NCBI RefSeq assembly: GCF_002215035.1
Contig: NZ_NKFP01000004.1
Span: 435,726 to 499,725 of the forward strand
Source: Leptolyngbya ohadii IS1
GTDB taxonomy: Bacteria; Cyanobacteriota; Cyanobacteriia; Elainellales; Elainellaceae
Direction: 5' to 3'
DNA length: 64,000 nt
Made by a program: the position numbers and the translations under genes. The notes below the pieces were generated by a model. It saw only the letters and a list, made by a program, of their open reading frames with translations, made no database searches and was not told where the DNA came from. The stretch's first letter is position 1; every line of letters starts with the position of its first letter. Shown here in pieces: positions 51,694-60,472 of this stretch.

Positions 51694-52673
51694 AGAATTA
51701 CAAACACTGTAGCTCCTCCAACTAATAACCCAATTAAAAAGCTTCTAACAGATTTTCTTCTAGAGGCAACTCGTTCTACTTCCTTTCCCTGGTAGAAGGA
51801 AGTTGCTTTAAGTATCTCCCTGTCTAGTTCATTAAATCTGTATTCCTGGCTGTCATATCGCTGCTTAAGGTAGTTGTATAGTTCCCCCATAGCAATTAAC
51901 TTCAGCTTGAGGAGAGGTGCTTTGGGAGCCGCCGTTTTATTTAATAGAATTGACGCTTCAAACCTTGCAGCATTCCTAATCATTTCATCGCTGTCACCAT
52001 AGTTCTTATCTGAAAGCTCATTGAATTGCTGCTTATTAGAGGCAAGATTGTCCCTCTGAGCTTTAGCATTTTTTACAATATTGAATGAATTTATAGCATT
52101 TTGATAGTTGTCGAGATCGCTATTACTCTGAAAAAGCTGTGCTGCTTTCTCGAGATCTATAATTGCCTCTTCAAAGAGATGCAAGTCAGCTTTTGTATTA
52201 CCACGGCTAAAATGCGCCATAGCATGATTTGGATTAAACTGCAAAGCAATTGTGTAACACCGAATTGCTATATCAAGTCTTTTATGCTCTGAGAGCGAAA
52301 CACCTAAGAAATTTAAGTAGTCAGATAACTTACCATAGGATTCATGCCATACCTCTTTAGCCAACTTTCTTGCCGTAGCTTCTGCAGCTGAATTTGAAAG
52401 TGCAATATCTAGCCGTTCCTGCGCCTCCTTCGCAATTTGAGCGAAACATGTGCAGTAATGCTTGTTTGCTGGAAGGAAACCAGTACCCGCAGCCGTTAAA
52501 AATCTGACAATAGCCTCAGCATATTCTCCTTCTTCTGCATAGTCAATTGCTTCAATAACTCTATGAAGATGTCGATCTTCAAAGCTTTGAGCAAGATCAG
52601 AGCCTAAAGCCTCATCCAAGCTTCTTAAATGTTCTCTAATCAATTGATTAGGGTTATTGTTTTGACTAGTCAT
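51681..52673 (-). CDS. AT-rich TPR protein with C-terminal membrane helix
   Basis: A 330-residue protein. The middle has TPR-like helices (YGKLSDYLNFLGVSLSEHKRLDIAIRCYTIALQFNP, in parts; AHFSRGNTKADLHLFEEAIIDLEKA). The last 25 residues are basic then hydrophobic (RSFLIGLLVGGATVFVILQL), a likely tail anchor. Base composition and codon use (many TTA, ATT, AAT, AGA, AAG) are clearly AT-richer than the neighbours, which suggests recent acquisition. Its 3' end overlaps the end of nblS by 13 bases, tail to tail. I do not recognise a family beyond TPR. Confidence 0.8.
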   Translation of the reverse strand: MTSQNNNPNQLIREHLRSLDEALGSDLAQSFEDRHLHRVIEAIDYAEEGEYAEAIVRFLTAAGTGFLPANKHYCTCFAQIAKEAQERLDIALSNSAAEATARKLAKEVWHESYGKLSDYLNFLGVSLSEHKRLDIAIRCYTIALQFNPNHAMAHFSRGNTKADLHLFEEAIIDLEKAAQLFQSNSDLDNYQNAINSFNIVKNAKAQRDNLASNKQQFNELSDKNYGDSDEMIRNAARFEASILLNKTAAPKAPLLKLKLIAMGELYNYLKQRYDSQEYRFNELDREILKATSFYQGKEVERVASRRKSVRSFLIGLLVGGATVFVILQLT

Positions 52674-53024
52674 AACTTTTCAGGTTCAATCCTCTTTGTC
52701 TACACACATAAAATATAGAAAATTATTGAAAACAGCAGATTTGACAGATGCAATGCTGCTATTTGTTCGACATGCTCAATAGTTACATCGACTGCAAGAT
52801 TTAGAAAATGTTTCTAGTCTGCTCTTCTGTAAAACAGCATACCCACAATTCTCATATTGATAGCGTGTCTACCGACAAATCAATCCTTCCTTATTTTTGA
52901 GAATTTATTTTTTAGAACTGCCTGAATCGTTAAACTTATGTTACTGGCTTCAGCAATTGTGCTTCTTTTAGAAAGAATTATATAAATGCTCAGATAATCA
53001 TTGAAACAAATGTCATTAGACAAT

Positions 53025-53049
53025 AAAAAAGGGTGAATTAACTTCACCC
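53025..53049 (-). terminator. Intrinsic terminator of the aminotransferase gene
   Basis: GGGTGAA/TTCACCC (7 bp) around TTAAC; on the minus strand it is followed by TTTTTTATTG. It lies 32 bases after the aminotransferase stop. The rest of the 52674-53080 gap is AT-rich and shows nothing else. Confidence 0.85.
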
Positions 53050-53080
53050 ATGTCCTAATTATTAAAAAAGTTAGGCTTGC

Positions 53081-54235
53081 CTATCCCTGAGCTAAAACCT
53101 GAGCCGCCGCCGCAACTCCTGCCCCAGCATTGAGGTTTTCGTAGTTTAGCTCTTGCAGTGCAGCCTCGATCGCACTAACTGCCGTCAGAATATCCCGATC
53201 GCTGACAAAGCCCAGGTGTCCGACGCGGAAGATCTTACCCTTGAGCTGATCCTGTCCGCCTGCGAGGATGATGTCGAATTTCTTCTTCAGAATCGATCGC
53301 ACCTGCTCGGCTTCCACGTTCACCGGAGCAACCGCAGTAATCGCAGGGCTGGCGTTGGCATCGGCGGCGAAGAGGGGCAGTCCCAGCGCTTTCATGGCGG
53401 CGCGGGTTGCCTGGGTGTGGCGACGATGGCGGGCAAAGATATTTCCCAGACCTTCTGCCTGCATCATCTTCAGAGCGACCTGAAGCGCAAAGAACATATT
53501 CACGGGCGGCGTGAAGGGGCTGCTGTTTTCCTTAGCCGACTTGCGGTATTTGCCCAGATCCAGATAGAAGCGGGGCAGCTTCGCGGTTTCGTAAGCTTTC
53601 CAGGCTTTCGGACTGACTGCCACAAAGCCCAATCCGGGGGGCACCATGAAGCCTTTCTGCGAACCCGATGCCACGACATCCAAGCCCCACTCATCGATCG
53701 GCACATTCGCTGCGCCCAAGCTGGTGACGGCATCCACCATAATTAATGCTTCGCCATGCGCCTTCACGTAGCGGTTAATGGTTTCCAGGTCGTTCAGGAC
53801 TCCGGTAGAGGTTTCGCTGTGCGTCACAACGACGGCTTTAATCTGCTTTTCCGTATCGGCTTCCAGTCGTTCGCGGAATGCTTCTGGGTCGAGCGCCTTA
53901 CCCCACTCGGCTTTAACTTGCTCGACGTTCACACCGTAAGCCTGACAAACCTTTGCCCACCGTTCGCTAAATTTGCCGTTATTGCCTACCAGGACGCGAT
54001 CGCCCGGACTCAGGAAGTTGATCATCCCGGCTTCCATTGCCCCAGTGCCGCTGGCGGTCAGAATCAGCACGTCATTTTGGGTCTGATGCAGCCACTTCAA
54101 GCCATCCACTACTTCTGCCGTAATTTTGGAAAAATCGCCGCTGCGGTGCCCGATCGGGTGCTTTGCCAGTGCCAGCAATACCTGCTCCGGCACGGGGGTT
54201 GGACCCGGAATCATCAACATTAACTTGTCGTCCAT
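53081..54235 (-). CDS. Alanine/serine-glyoxylate aminotransferase family protein
   Basis: A PLP fold-type I aminotransferase of 384 residues. It matches the family that includes serine- and alanine-glyoxylate aminotransferases and the cyanobacterial protein once named soluble hydrogenase 42-kDa subunit. Seen: MIPGPTPVPEQVLLALAKHPIGHRSGDF at the start in pieces, LTASGTGAMEAG, HSETSTGV, VDAVTSLGA with the PLP-binding Asp, and the PLP lysine Lys194 in GSQKGFM. In cyanobacteria the likely role is photorespiration (glyoxylate to glycine). The first ATG at 54235 gives the family N-terminus. The C-terminus is Ala/Gly-rich (AGAGVAAAAQVLAQG). Confidence 0.93.
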   Translation of the reverse strand: MDDKLMLMIPGPTPVPEQVLLALAKHPIGHRSGDFSKITAEVVDGLKWLHQTQNDVLILTASGTGAMEAGMINFLSPGDRVLVGNNGKFSERWAKVCQAYGVNVEQVKAEWGKALDPEAFRERLEADTEKQIKAVVVTHSETSTGVLNDLETINRYVKAHGEALIMVDAVTSLGAANVPIDEWGLDVVASGSQKGFMVPPGLGFVAVSPKAWKAYETAKLPRFYLDLGKYRKSAKENSSPFTPPVNMFFALQVALKMMQAEGLGNIFARHRRHTQATRAAMKALGLPLFAADANASPAITAVAPVNVEAEQVRSILKKKFDIILAGGQDQLKGKIFRVGHLGFVSDRDILTAVSAIEAALQELNYENLNAGAGVAAAAQVLAQG

Positions 54236-54545
54236 TGCTCTGTCCTGCTAGTCTGTCCTGATCTGTGGATCGTAATTTACGTAATTTATTGATCTGTGTA
54301 GCTTGATACTGTTTTGAGTCTGACAATATCCAAAGCACGATCATACAACTTTTCAGCTTATCCAAGTTTTCGTGGGGCGATCGGGCTGATAGCAATCCTC
54401 TGACATTGCAGATGTCTCGACCAACGATGAAATTTGGGATCTTGAAATCTGAAAATTCAGTGTCAAGAAGTCTGGTATTAAATCCGGTGCCTGGACTGCT
54501 GCTTGAACACGGGTCGGGTGCAAAACCTCCGTTTCTATCAGAGCT
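54236..54545. other. 310-base gap between minus-strand genes
   Basis: No gene or hairpin with T tract found. It should hold the aminotransferase promoter. A plus-strand frame here (from 54406) is a shadow that runs into the coiled-coil gene. Confidence 0.5.
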
Positions 54546-55925
54546 TCAGGAAGGATTCGTTCCCGCATCTTTGGCAGGATCTTTGACGGTTTGGGCACGG
54601 CGGCGCACCAGGAAGTCCGGTAGTTCGATCGTCGGCAGTCTGGGGGAACCAACGCTAGAGGCTGAAGGTTCCACTGAGTGAACCATGACCGATTGGAATG
54701 CCTGCATCAGTTCGGGGGGCAGGGAATGGGCTGCGGCAGGATGGGTTAAAAGCTGCTGAATCAATGCCTTCATCTGGGCAATTTGTCCCTGTCCGCGATT
54801 GTAGTGATCCTTCCAATACTGCACAGCGGTTTCGTACTCTGCGCCCTGCTGCGCCTGATGCAAAATTTGCTCCTGCATCTCTGCCATGCGCTGCTCTAAC
54901 ATCTCCAGCCGCTCCTGAAGCTGCTGGCGATCGGCTTCGAGTTCCTGCTGCTGCTGCTGCCAGCGACTCTGCTGAATCGTGTACTGAACGAGCTGCTGTT
55001 CTAGATTTTCGACCTGACGATGGGCGGCTTCCAGGTCACGTTCTAGGGTCGTTTTGTCCTGTCTTTCGGGAGCGTATTCGGGTGAGGATTCCAGTGAAAT
55101 ATCAGTCGGGGTTTCCGTTGAGCGCTCCGCTGGATAAATTACCTGCTGCCAGTGGGCAATGCGCTGCTGCTGTTCGACCAGGGAAGCCTGCATTCGCTTA
55201 AGCTGCGTTTCGAGCTGGGAATAGCTGCTCTGCTTCTGGCAAAGGTGCGCCGAGAGTTCGTGGATCTGCTGCTGGGCAACTTCGAGCTGTCCCTGAAGCG
55301 TGACCGAAAGCGATCGCGCCGCCAGCGTTTCCGACTCCAGTTCTACCATCCGCTGCTGCCGGGAATCGAGGGCGTTTTGCAAATCCTGAATCTGCTTAGC
55401 AAGCCGCTGCCGTTGATTCTGGTTTTCGAGCTGATCCTGGGATAGTCGGAGTCTGAGCCGCTCGACTTCCTGCTGCTGAAGCCGGGTCATTCCCTCGATC
55501 GCCTGCAAGAGTTCCTGAATTGCCTGATCCCGCTGCTGAGTTTCGAGAACCTGCGCCTCAAGGGATTGTTGCTGTTCTGCAAGCTGGAGTTTCAAACGGG
55601 CGATCGCCTGCTGCTGCACCTGGGAAAATTCTTCGGTGGCGGCAAGCTGGGTTTCTAAAAGGCTTTGCTCCTGCACCTGCACCTTCATCTCTTCCAGGTA
55701 GACCAACGCCTGGTCAAGCGCCTGCTCTAGGTGATGAATGCGGGTTGTGCGTTCCCGATCGAGGTCGCGTGCCTGGGTCAACTCATCTAACAGAGCTTGA
55801 TAATCCGCAGGCGTAATCGATAGCCCCTGATCACCAGAGCTGAGCGAGTCGGTCGTTGCAGAGGACGGTGAAATGATGCTGTGCAGCGCGTCGGACTGGG
55901 ACACTCCCAACCTCCAGGGAATCAC
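54546..55925 (-). CDS. Gln-rich coiled-coil protein
   Basis: A 459-residue protein, almost all helical: about 45-270 and 300-405 are a heptad-rich coiled coil with very high Gln, Glu and Leu (QVQQQAIARLKLQLAEQQQ, LQQQEVERLRLRLSQDQ). A short Ser/Thr/Pro linker (about 275-300) breaks it. The C-terminal part (HSLPPELMQAFQSVMVHSV ... LPTIELPDFLVRRRAQ) is more varied and looks like a small conserved tail. I do not recognise a function; a structural or scaffolding role is plausible. The DUF5340-like gene lies 134 bases upstream. Confidence 0.75.
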   Translation of the reverse strand: MIPWRLGVSQSDALHSIISPSSATTDSLSSGDQGLSITPADYQALLDELTQARDLDRERTTRIHHLEQALDQALVYLEEMKVQVQEQSLLETQLAATEEFSQVQQQAIARLKLQLAEQQQSLEAQVLETQQRDQAIQELLQAIEGMTRLQQQEVERLRLRLSQDQLENQNQRQRLAKQIQDLQNALDSRQQRMVELESETLAARSLSVTLQGQLEVAQQQIHELSAHLCQKQSSYSQLETQLKRMQASLVEQQQRIAHWQQVIYPAERSTETPTDISLESSPEYAPERQDKTTLERDLEAAHRQVENLEQQLVQYTIQQSRWQQQQQELEADRQQLQERLEMLEQRMAEMQEQILHQAQQGAEYETAVQYWKDHYNRGQGQIAQMKALIQQLLTHPAAAHSLPPELMQAFQSVMVHSVEPSASSVGSPRLPTIELPDFLVRRRAQTVKDPAKDAGTNPS

Positions 55926-56059
55926 GCACGAAGGAATCCGGTCAATTTCTGTCGAAAAGAAGCTGCCAACAGTCTACCGGATGAATTGCGAAGTGGCACT
56001 CTTCCGCGCTAATTTTCTTGAACTTTTTCTCAGTGGTCGATCGCCGCTCGTTTGCTAGG

Positions 56060-56326
56060 TCAGGACTGAGGCTGACAAAGATCAGGCGGCATGGGATTGG
56101 CTGGAGCCGCATTCAGCGACCAGCGGTAATCGATCGCCAAATTTGCTCGCTGACAGCTTTCCTCCAGATGCTTCTGCTGGGACAGGGCTTTGCGGAGGGT
56201 GACAATTAGATCGTGAACCTGCTCCTGCTGAGGAGACTGGTATCCAACTGCCTGCATCGTCTGGCGCTCAAGCAGCTGTAGCAACAACTCATAGTGAATA
56301 TGAGAAGGAAGAGGGATAGGCTCCAT
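56060..56326 (-). CDS. Small conserved cyanobacterial protein (DUF5340-like)
   Basis: An 88-residue soluble protein starting MEPIPLPSHIHYELLLQLLE, followed by QEQVHDLIVTLRKALSQQ and a Pro-rich end. I associate the first block with the cyanobacterial DUF5340 family, without being certain of the number. Function unknown. It is in a minus-strand run with trpC (89 bases upstream) and the coiled-coil gene downstream, probably a loose operon. Confidence 0.7.
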   Translation of the reverse strand: MEPIPLPSHIHYELLLQLLERQTMQAVGYQSPQQEQVHDLIVTLRKALSQQKHLEESCQRANLAIDYRWSLNAAPANPMPPDLCQPQS

Positions 56327-56415
56327 GCAACCTACGGGTTTAGAAATTGTAAATAAGCTGAAACATGACTTATAGTATGCACTTAAATCGCTAAAAACGC
56401 GAGGCGATCGGGCGT

Positions 56416-57309
56416 TTACCGACGAGAATTCACCAGAATCGCCGCTGCTGCCTCTCCCGGATCGGGCTGCTTTACCAGAGATTCACCAATCAGCACTGCC
56501 CCTGCCCCTGCTTGCCGCACACGCTCCAAATCCGCTGGCGTATAAAGTCCAGATTCACTGACCACCAGAATTTCCCGCGATCGAATTTCCTCACCTCGCG
56601 CCGCCAGCAGATCCTCCGTGGTTTGCAGATCCACCTTAAAGTCTTCCAGGTTGCGGTTATTGATGCCGATCAGCGTCACGCCCTCTAGCTGTAACACCCG
56701 ATCGAGTTCCGCCAGGGTATGAACCTCCACCAGCGCCGTCATGCCCAGCACCCGCGCAATTTTGAGGAAATACTGCAAATCCTTGTCCGACAAAATCGCC
56801 GCAATCAGCAGGATCGCATCCGCCCCGTGGTTCCGCGCCAGATAGATTTGATAGGGATAGATGATGAACTCTTTGCAGAGCAGCGGCAGATCAACCACCT
56901 CCCGAATCCGCTTCAGGTTGTTAAAACTGCCCTGAAAAAACTTCTCGTCCGTCAGCACCGAAAGGCAGGCGGCACCTCCCTGAGCATAGGATTTTGCGAT
57001 CGCCACCGGGTCGAAATCCTCCCGCAATACTCCCTTACTGGGCGAAGCCTTCTTCACCTCCGCAATCAGGGCAGGGTTGCTGGAAGCCGACTTCAGGGCA
57101 ACCAAAAAATCCCGCACGGGCGGCGCAGTTTTCGCTTGAGTCTGCAATTCAATCAGCGGCACCCGTTCCCGCAGCCGATCGACTTCTTTCTCCTTCTGCC
57201 AAACAATCTCCTCCAGAATATTCTGGGGCACGGCATCGTCTAGCGGCACTTGGTATTGAACGTACTCAACTCCGATCGCAGGGTTGGGTTGGCGGCGGCG
57301 GATTTGCAT
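56416..57309 (-). CDS. trpC: TrpC, indole-3-glycerol phosphate synthase
   Basis: TrpC closes the indole ring, the fourth step from chorismate to tryptophan. The 297-residue (beta/alpha)8 protein starts at ATG 57309; the longer frame reads through the octamer array. Seen: the catalytic lysine region [15 protein letters not shown] (Lys86/Lys87), [35 protein letters not shown] with the second catalytic Lys, [26 protein letters not shown] and [13 protein letters not shown] (phosphate site). The N-terminal 30 residues ([10 protein letters not shown]...) are an extension typical of cyanobacterial TrpC. lpdA lies upstream on the same strand across a repeat-filled gap. Confidence 0.96.
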   Translation of the reverse strand: MQIRRRQPNPAIGVEYVQYQVPLDDAVPQNILEEIVWQKEKEVDRLRERVPLIELQTQAKTAPPVRDFLVALKSASSNPALIAEVKKASPSKGVLREDFDPVAIAKSYAQGGAACLSVLTDEKFFQGSFNNLKRIREVVDLPLLCKEFIIYPYQIYLARNHGADAILLIAAILSDKDLQYFLKIARVLGMTALVEVHTLAELDRVLQLEGVTLIGINNRNLEDFKVDLQTTEDLLAARGEEIRSREILVVSESGLYTPADLERVRQAGAGAVLIGESLVKQPDPGEAAAAILVNSRR

Positions 57310-57542
57310 GGGGTGGATGGGTGGATGAGTGGATGAGTGGATGGGTGGATGGGTGGGCGAGTAGGGGGATGGGTGGGCGAGTAGGGGGTGAGTGAGTAGG
57401 AGGGTGGGTGAGTGATCAGGATGGGGATTGGAAGAAGACGATCGCTTCAAGTCCAAATCGAGCTAAGTATGAAAATCTCCCCTGCTCCCTGCTCCCCTGC
57501 CCCCCTGCTACTCATCCACTCATCCACTCATCCACCCATCCC
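57310..57542. repeat. Inverted pair of octamer arrays in the lpdA-trpC gap
   Basis: On the coding (minus) strand, the gap begins after the lpdA stop with a G-rich array of GGATGAGT-type units (57503-57542) and G/C runs, and ends with repeated CCACTCAT/CCACCCAT units that touch the trpC ATG (57310-57415). The two ends are imperfect reverse complements, as in the 20738-20998 gap. Confidence 0.85.
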
Positions 57543-58976
57543 CTAGTGCGCCACAACCGCCCGCTTATACGCCTCATCCAGCACTTCGGACAGCGTAGGG
57601 TGAGTATGAACGGTGAAGGCGAGATCTTTGATTGATCGTCTCTCGGCAATGGCGTTGGCGGCTTCCTGGATCAGGTCGGAGGCGTGGAGTCCAAGGATAT
57701 GGACGCCCAGAACTTCCCCGGTGTCTTCGCGATAGACTACTTTTGCTAAGCCGTCGGTTTCGCCTTCGGCGATCGCTTTGGAGTTGCCCTTAAAGTACGA
57801 TCGCGTCGTGGCAACTTTGAAACCTTCCGCTTGAGCAAGTTCCTGGGCGGCGGGTTCGGTGAGTCCCACAAAGCTGACTTCGGGATGGGTAAAGGCGGCG
57901 GCGGGAATACTGCGATAGTCCACCGTGCGCGATCGTCCGCAGATGTTTTCTATAGCTACAATGCCCTGCGCCGAAGCCGCGTGAGCCAGCATCATTTTGC
58001 CCGTGGCATCGCCAATTGCCCAGAGATGGGGCACGGGTTGACCGTCTACCAGGACTTCCATCCGATCGTTGACAGGAATAAATCCTCGGCGGTCAAGTTC
58101 CACGCTAACCGCGTCTAAGCCCAGATCTTTGGTGGCGGGAATGCGTCCGGTCGCGACCAGGCAGGCATCCACTTCCAGGACATCGACCACTTCTTTGGTT
58201 TTGGCGTCCGCCAGTTCGATCACCACAGGCGATCCCGGAATTACCCGCTTTGCTAGAGTACTGACCTTCGTTTCAATGTCGCGCGGCGCGATCAGGACTC
58301 GCTGTGCCTGCTTGGCAATGTCGGGATCAAAACCGGGCATGAGCTGATCGAGTGCCTCAATCATAGTGACTTCGCTGCCCAGTGCCGTGTAGACATCGGC
58401 GAACTCCAGTCCAATGTAGCCGCTGCCAATAATTGCAATCCAGTTGGGCAGGGATTCCAGGCGCACCCCATCGTCGCTGGTGAAGACCGTTTTATTGTCG
58501 ATTTCAATTCCGGGCGGCACAAAGGGCACCGATCCGGGTGAGAGAATAATGTCCTTGGCGGTGATTGTCTTCTCGCCCTCGCTGGAAGTCACCGTCACTT
58601 TTTGCGGTGCTGCAATCCGACCCCGACCGCGAATCGTTTCTACCTTCAGTCGTTTCAGGCTGTTTGTCAGGTCATCGCGAATCTTGGCAACCAGATTGTT
58701 GGCGTGGGAAGCGATCGCCTCTCGCTCAAAGGAAACCTGCTGAACCTGAATTCCCAATGCTTTCAAATGGTGGGCATTTCGCAGTTCTCGTACCCGACCG
58801 GAAGCTGCCAGCAGTGCCTTGGAAGGGATACAGCCGCGATTGACACAGGTTCCCCCCATGTCTTCCGCTTCGATGATGGCAGTCTTCAGCCCACAGGCAA
58901 CAGCGTGCAGTGCGGCTCCATGCCCACCGACGCCCGCCCCAATAATCACTAAATCGTAGTCGAATTCGTGACTCAC
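57543..58976 (-). CDS. lpdA: LpdA, dihydrolipoamide dehydrogenase
   Basis: LpdA reoxidises dihydrolipoamide with NAD+ in pyruvate dehydrogenase and related complexes (including glycine cleavage). The start is GTG 58976 with GGGAGAG 8 bases upstream; the 477-residue product begins [20 protein letters not shown] (FAD motif GxGxxG). Seen: the redox disulfide [13 protein letters not shown] (Cys44, Cys49), NAD motif [35 protein letters not shown], and the C-terminal catalytic base HTHPTLSEV (His-x4-Glu dyad region). Length is normal. An in-frame TTG at 58994 is less likely. Confidence 0.96.
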   Translation of the reverse strand: MSHEFDYDLVIIGAGVGGHGAALHAVACGLKTAIIEAEDMGGTCVNRGCIPSKALLAASGRVRELRNAHHLKALGIQVQQVSFEREAIASHANNLVAKIRDDLTNSLKRLKVETIRGRGRIAAPQKVTVTSSEGEKTITAKDIILSPGSVPFVPPGIEIDNKTVFTSDDGVRLESLPNWIAIIGSGYIGLEFADVYTALGSEVTMIEALDQLMPGFDPDIAKQAQRVLIAPRDIETKVSTLAKRVIPGSPVVIELADAKTKEVVDVLEVDACLVATGRIPATKDLGLDAVSVELDRRGFIPVNDRMEVLVDGQPVPHLWAIGDATGKMMLAHAASAQGIVAIENICGRSRTVDYRSIPAAAFTHPEVSFVGLTEPAAQELAQAEGFKVATTRSYFKGNSKAIAEGETDGLAKVVYREDTGEVLGVHILGLHASDLIQEAANAIAERRSIKDLAFTVHTHPTLSEVLDEAYKRAVVAH

Positions 58977-59093
58977 TTCGCTCTCCCTCTGCAATGCTCA
59001 GTCTTCCATTTTCCTTGTTTGGGGGACGATTAGACAACTCCCTCCCCGATTTGCACCGATCTGCTGCGGGTAGAGGCTGGGCAAAAATCCGTA

Positions 59094-59405
59094 ATGGTAC
59101 GCGATGCAGCCGTCTCTACCTATGCCATTCTGGACAAAATTGCAGTTACTCCTATGGGTTCGCAGGATCAGCTTTACCAGAAGGCAATCGAAGGATTCCT
59201 CACTTCGCTCGATCGACTAGGGGAAGCACAGACGCCGCGATCGCCCAATTGCCCCAGCACCGATTTCCATGAATTCCAGGAAAACGAAGCTTTCCCATCT
59301 CCCCAGTCTGCTGCTTCGCTCAACGATCGGGAAAGCCAGATGCTTGAGGAGGCAATGGCGGATATTGAACAAATGATGCAGCAGAACCCGCCGCAGGAGC
59401 CGTAA
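59094..59405 (+). CDS. Small hypothetical protein, acidic
   Basis: 103 residues: MVRDAAVSTYAILDKIAVTP, LYQKAIEGFLTSLDRLG, then a Pro/Ser/Asn-rich middle and LEEAMADIEQMMQQNPPQ at the end. No domain recognised and no membrane segment. It is on the plus strand between lpdA and the SpoU gene, convergent with the latter at 19 bases. The well-formed N- and C-terminal helices suggest a real gene. Confidence 0.6.
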   Translation: MVRDAAVSTYAILDKIAVTPMGSQDQLYQKAIEGFLTSLDRLGEAQTPRSPNCPSTDFHEFQENEAFPSPQSAASLNDRESQMLEEAMADIEQMMQQNPPQEP

Positions 59406-59424
59406 TATTTGCCGATTAATCTCG

Positions 59425-60213
59425 TTAATCCCGCGTTAGTTCCCGCTGGCGACGGGCTTCGTACAGAATGAGGGCAGCGGAAATTGCCACGTTCAGGGAC
59501 TCTACGCCGGGTGCAAGGGGGATTTGTACCGCCACATCTGCGAATTCTGCCAGATCAGCCGTCAGTCCTGCCCCTTCGTTTCCCAGCAAAATCAGGCTAG
59601 GCACCGTGAGATCTAGTTCCCAGTAGGTGAGCCGAGCGGTGGGCAGCGTCGCGACAATTTGCACCCCCTGCCGCTGAAACGCCTGCAAATCTGCTTTGAG
59701 ATTAGAAGTCACAGTCATTGGCAGACGAAACCACTGTCCCGCTGTTGCCCGCAGCACCTTCGGATGATCCAGATCCACGCTGTCTTCTGTCAGCCAGAGT
59801 CCTTCTGTCCCTGCTGCTGCTGCTGTGCGAATGATGGTGCCCAGGTTGCCCGGATCTTGCAGTCTGTCCAGGGCGATCGACAAAGACAGGTCATAGCCGA
59901 TCGGCACAGGCCGATTTCGCCGCACCGTTGCCACAACTCCATCGGGGTTCACGGTCGTTGCAATTGCCGCCAGAACTTCTTCGCTCACCAGTTCCGATCG
60001 CGTTGCCTGCTGGGAAACCTGCTCCCAGAGCTGGGGATGTGTCTCTTGCCAGGTGGGAGTACAGCACACGACAACCAGATCTGCCTGGGTCGCACAGGCT
60101 TCTTCCAGCAAATGGGTTCCTTCCAGCAAAAAGACCTGCTGTTCTCGTCGCTCCTTCGCCCGATGCAGCTTGCGGAGTTGCTTCACGAGGGGATTTTGCA
60201 CACTGGTCAGCAT
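59425..60213 (-). CDS. SpoU/TrmH-family RNA 2'-O-methyltransferase
   Basis: A 262-residue SPOUT methyltransferase that modifies ribose 2'-O in rRNA or tRNA with S-adenosylmethionine. N-terminal substrate-binding part (about 1-100: SVQNPLVKQLRKLHRAKERR, FLLEGTHLLEEA) is of the RlmB/TrmH-with-L30e-domain type. The catalytic trefoil has motif 1 ALDRLQDPGNLGTIIRTAAAAG (with the catalytic Arg), motif 2 LILLGNEGAGL, and motif 3 QIPLAPGVESLNVAISAALILYE (knot). The exact RNA target cannot be told. Confidence 0.94.
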   Translation of the reverse strand: MLTSVQNPLVKQLRKLHRAKERREQQVFLLEGTHLLEEACATQADLVVVCCTPTWQETHPQLWEQVSQQATRSELVSEEVLAAIATTVNPDGVVATVRRNRPVPIGYDLSLSIALDRLQDPGNLGTIIRTAAAAGTEGLWLTEDSVDLDHPKVLRATAGQWFRLPMTVTSNLKADLQAFQRQGVQIVATLPTARLTYWELDLTVPSLILLGNEGAGLTADLAEFADVAVQIPLAPGVESLNVAISAALILYEARRQRELTRD

Positions 60214-60395
60214 AAGTCTGGCTTTTACCTGGTTTTGACTTGGCTTTGATTCGGGTCTGGAATTCCGTTCTGGAATTGAACTGCGAAGCGTATTGCAGTA
60301 TCGATCAGGCTATCATCTTTGCTTTCTGCCGAACCGATCGGGTTCTGGCAAAATCGCAGTCAGAACGGGAGAATGGGGAACAGGGAATAGGGCAA

Positions 60396-60438
60396 TAAAA
60401 AACGATCGCCCGTTACCCCTCAGTGCTGGACGATCGCC
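60396..60438 (-). terminator. Intrinsic terminator built on CGATCG
   Basis: AACGATCGCCC (60401-60411) and GGACGATCGCC (60428-60438) form an 11-bp stem with G-T pairs. On the minus strand it ends in TTTTTTATT, 35 bases after the stop of the 755-residue repeat protein gene. Same design as the terminator at 9444-9483. Confidence 0.8.
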
Positions 60439-60472
60439 ATAAATTCTAGAAATCAAGGATTGCCTGCTTAGG

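Noticed and set aside
52681-52692. GGTTCAATCC, a T-loop-like string suggesting a tRNA
   Set aside because: No matching acceptor, D or anticodon stems around it; it lies next to a gene start.
54406-54681. 91-codon plus-strand frame
   Set aside because: Runs into the coiled-coil gene on the other strand; mixed composition.
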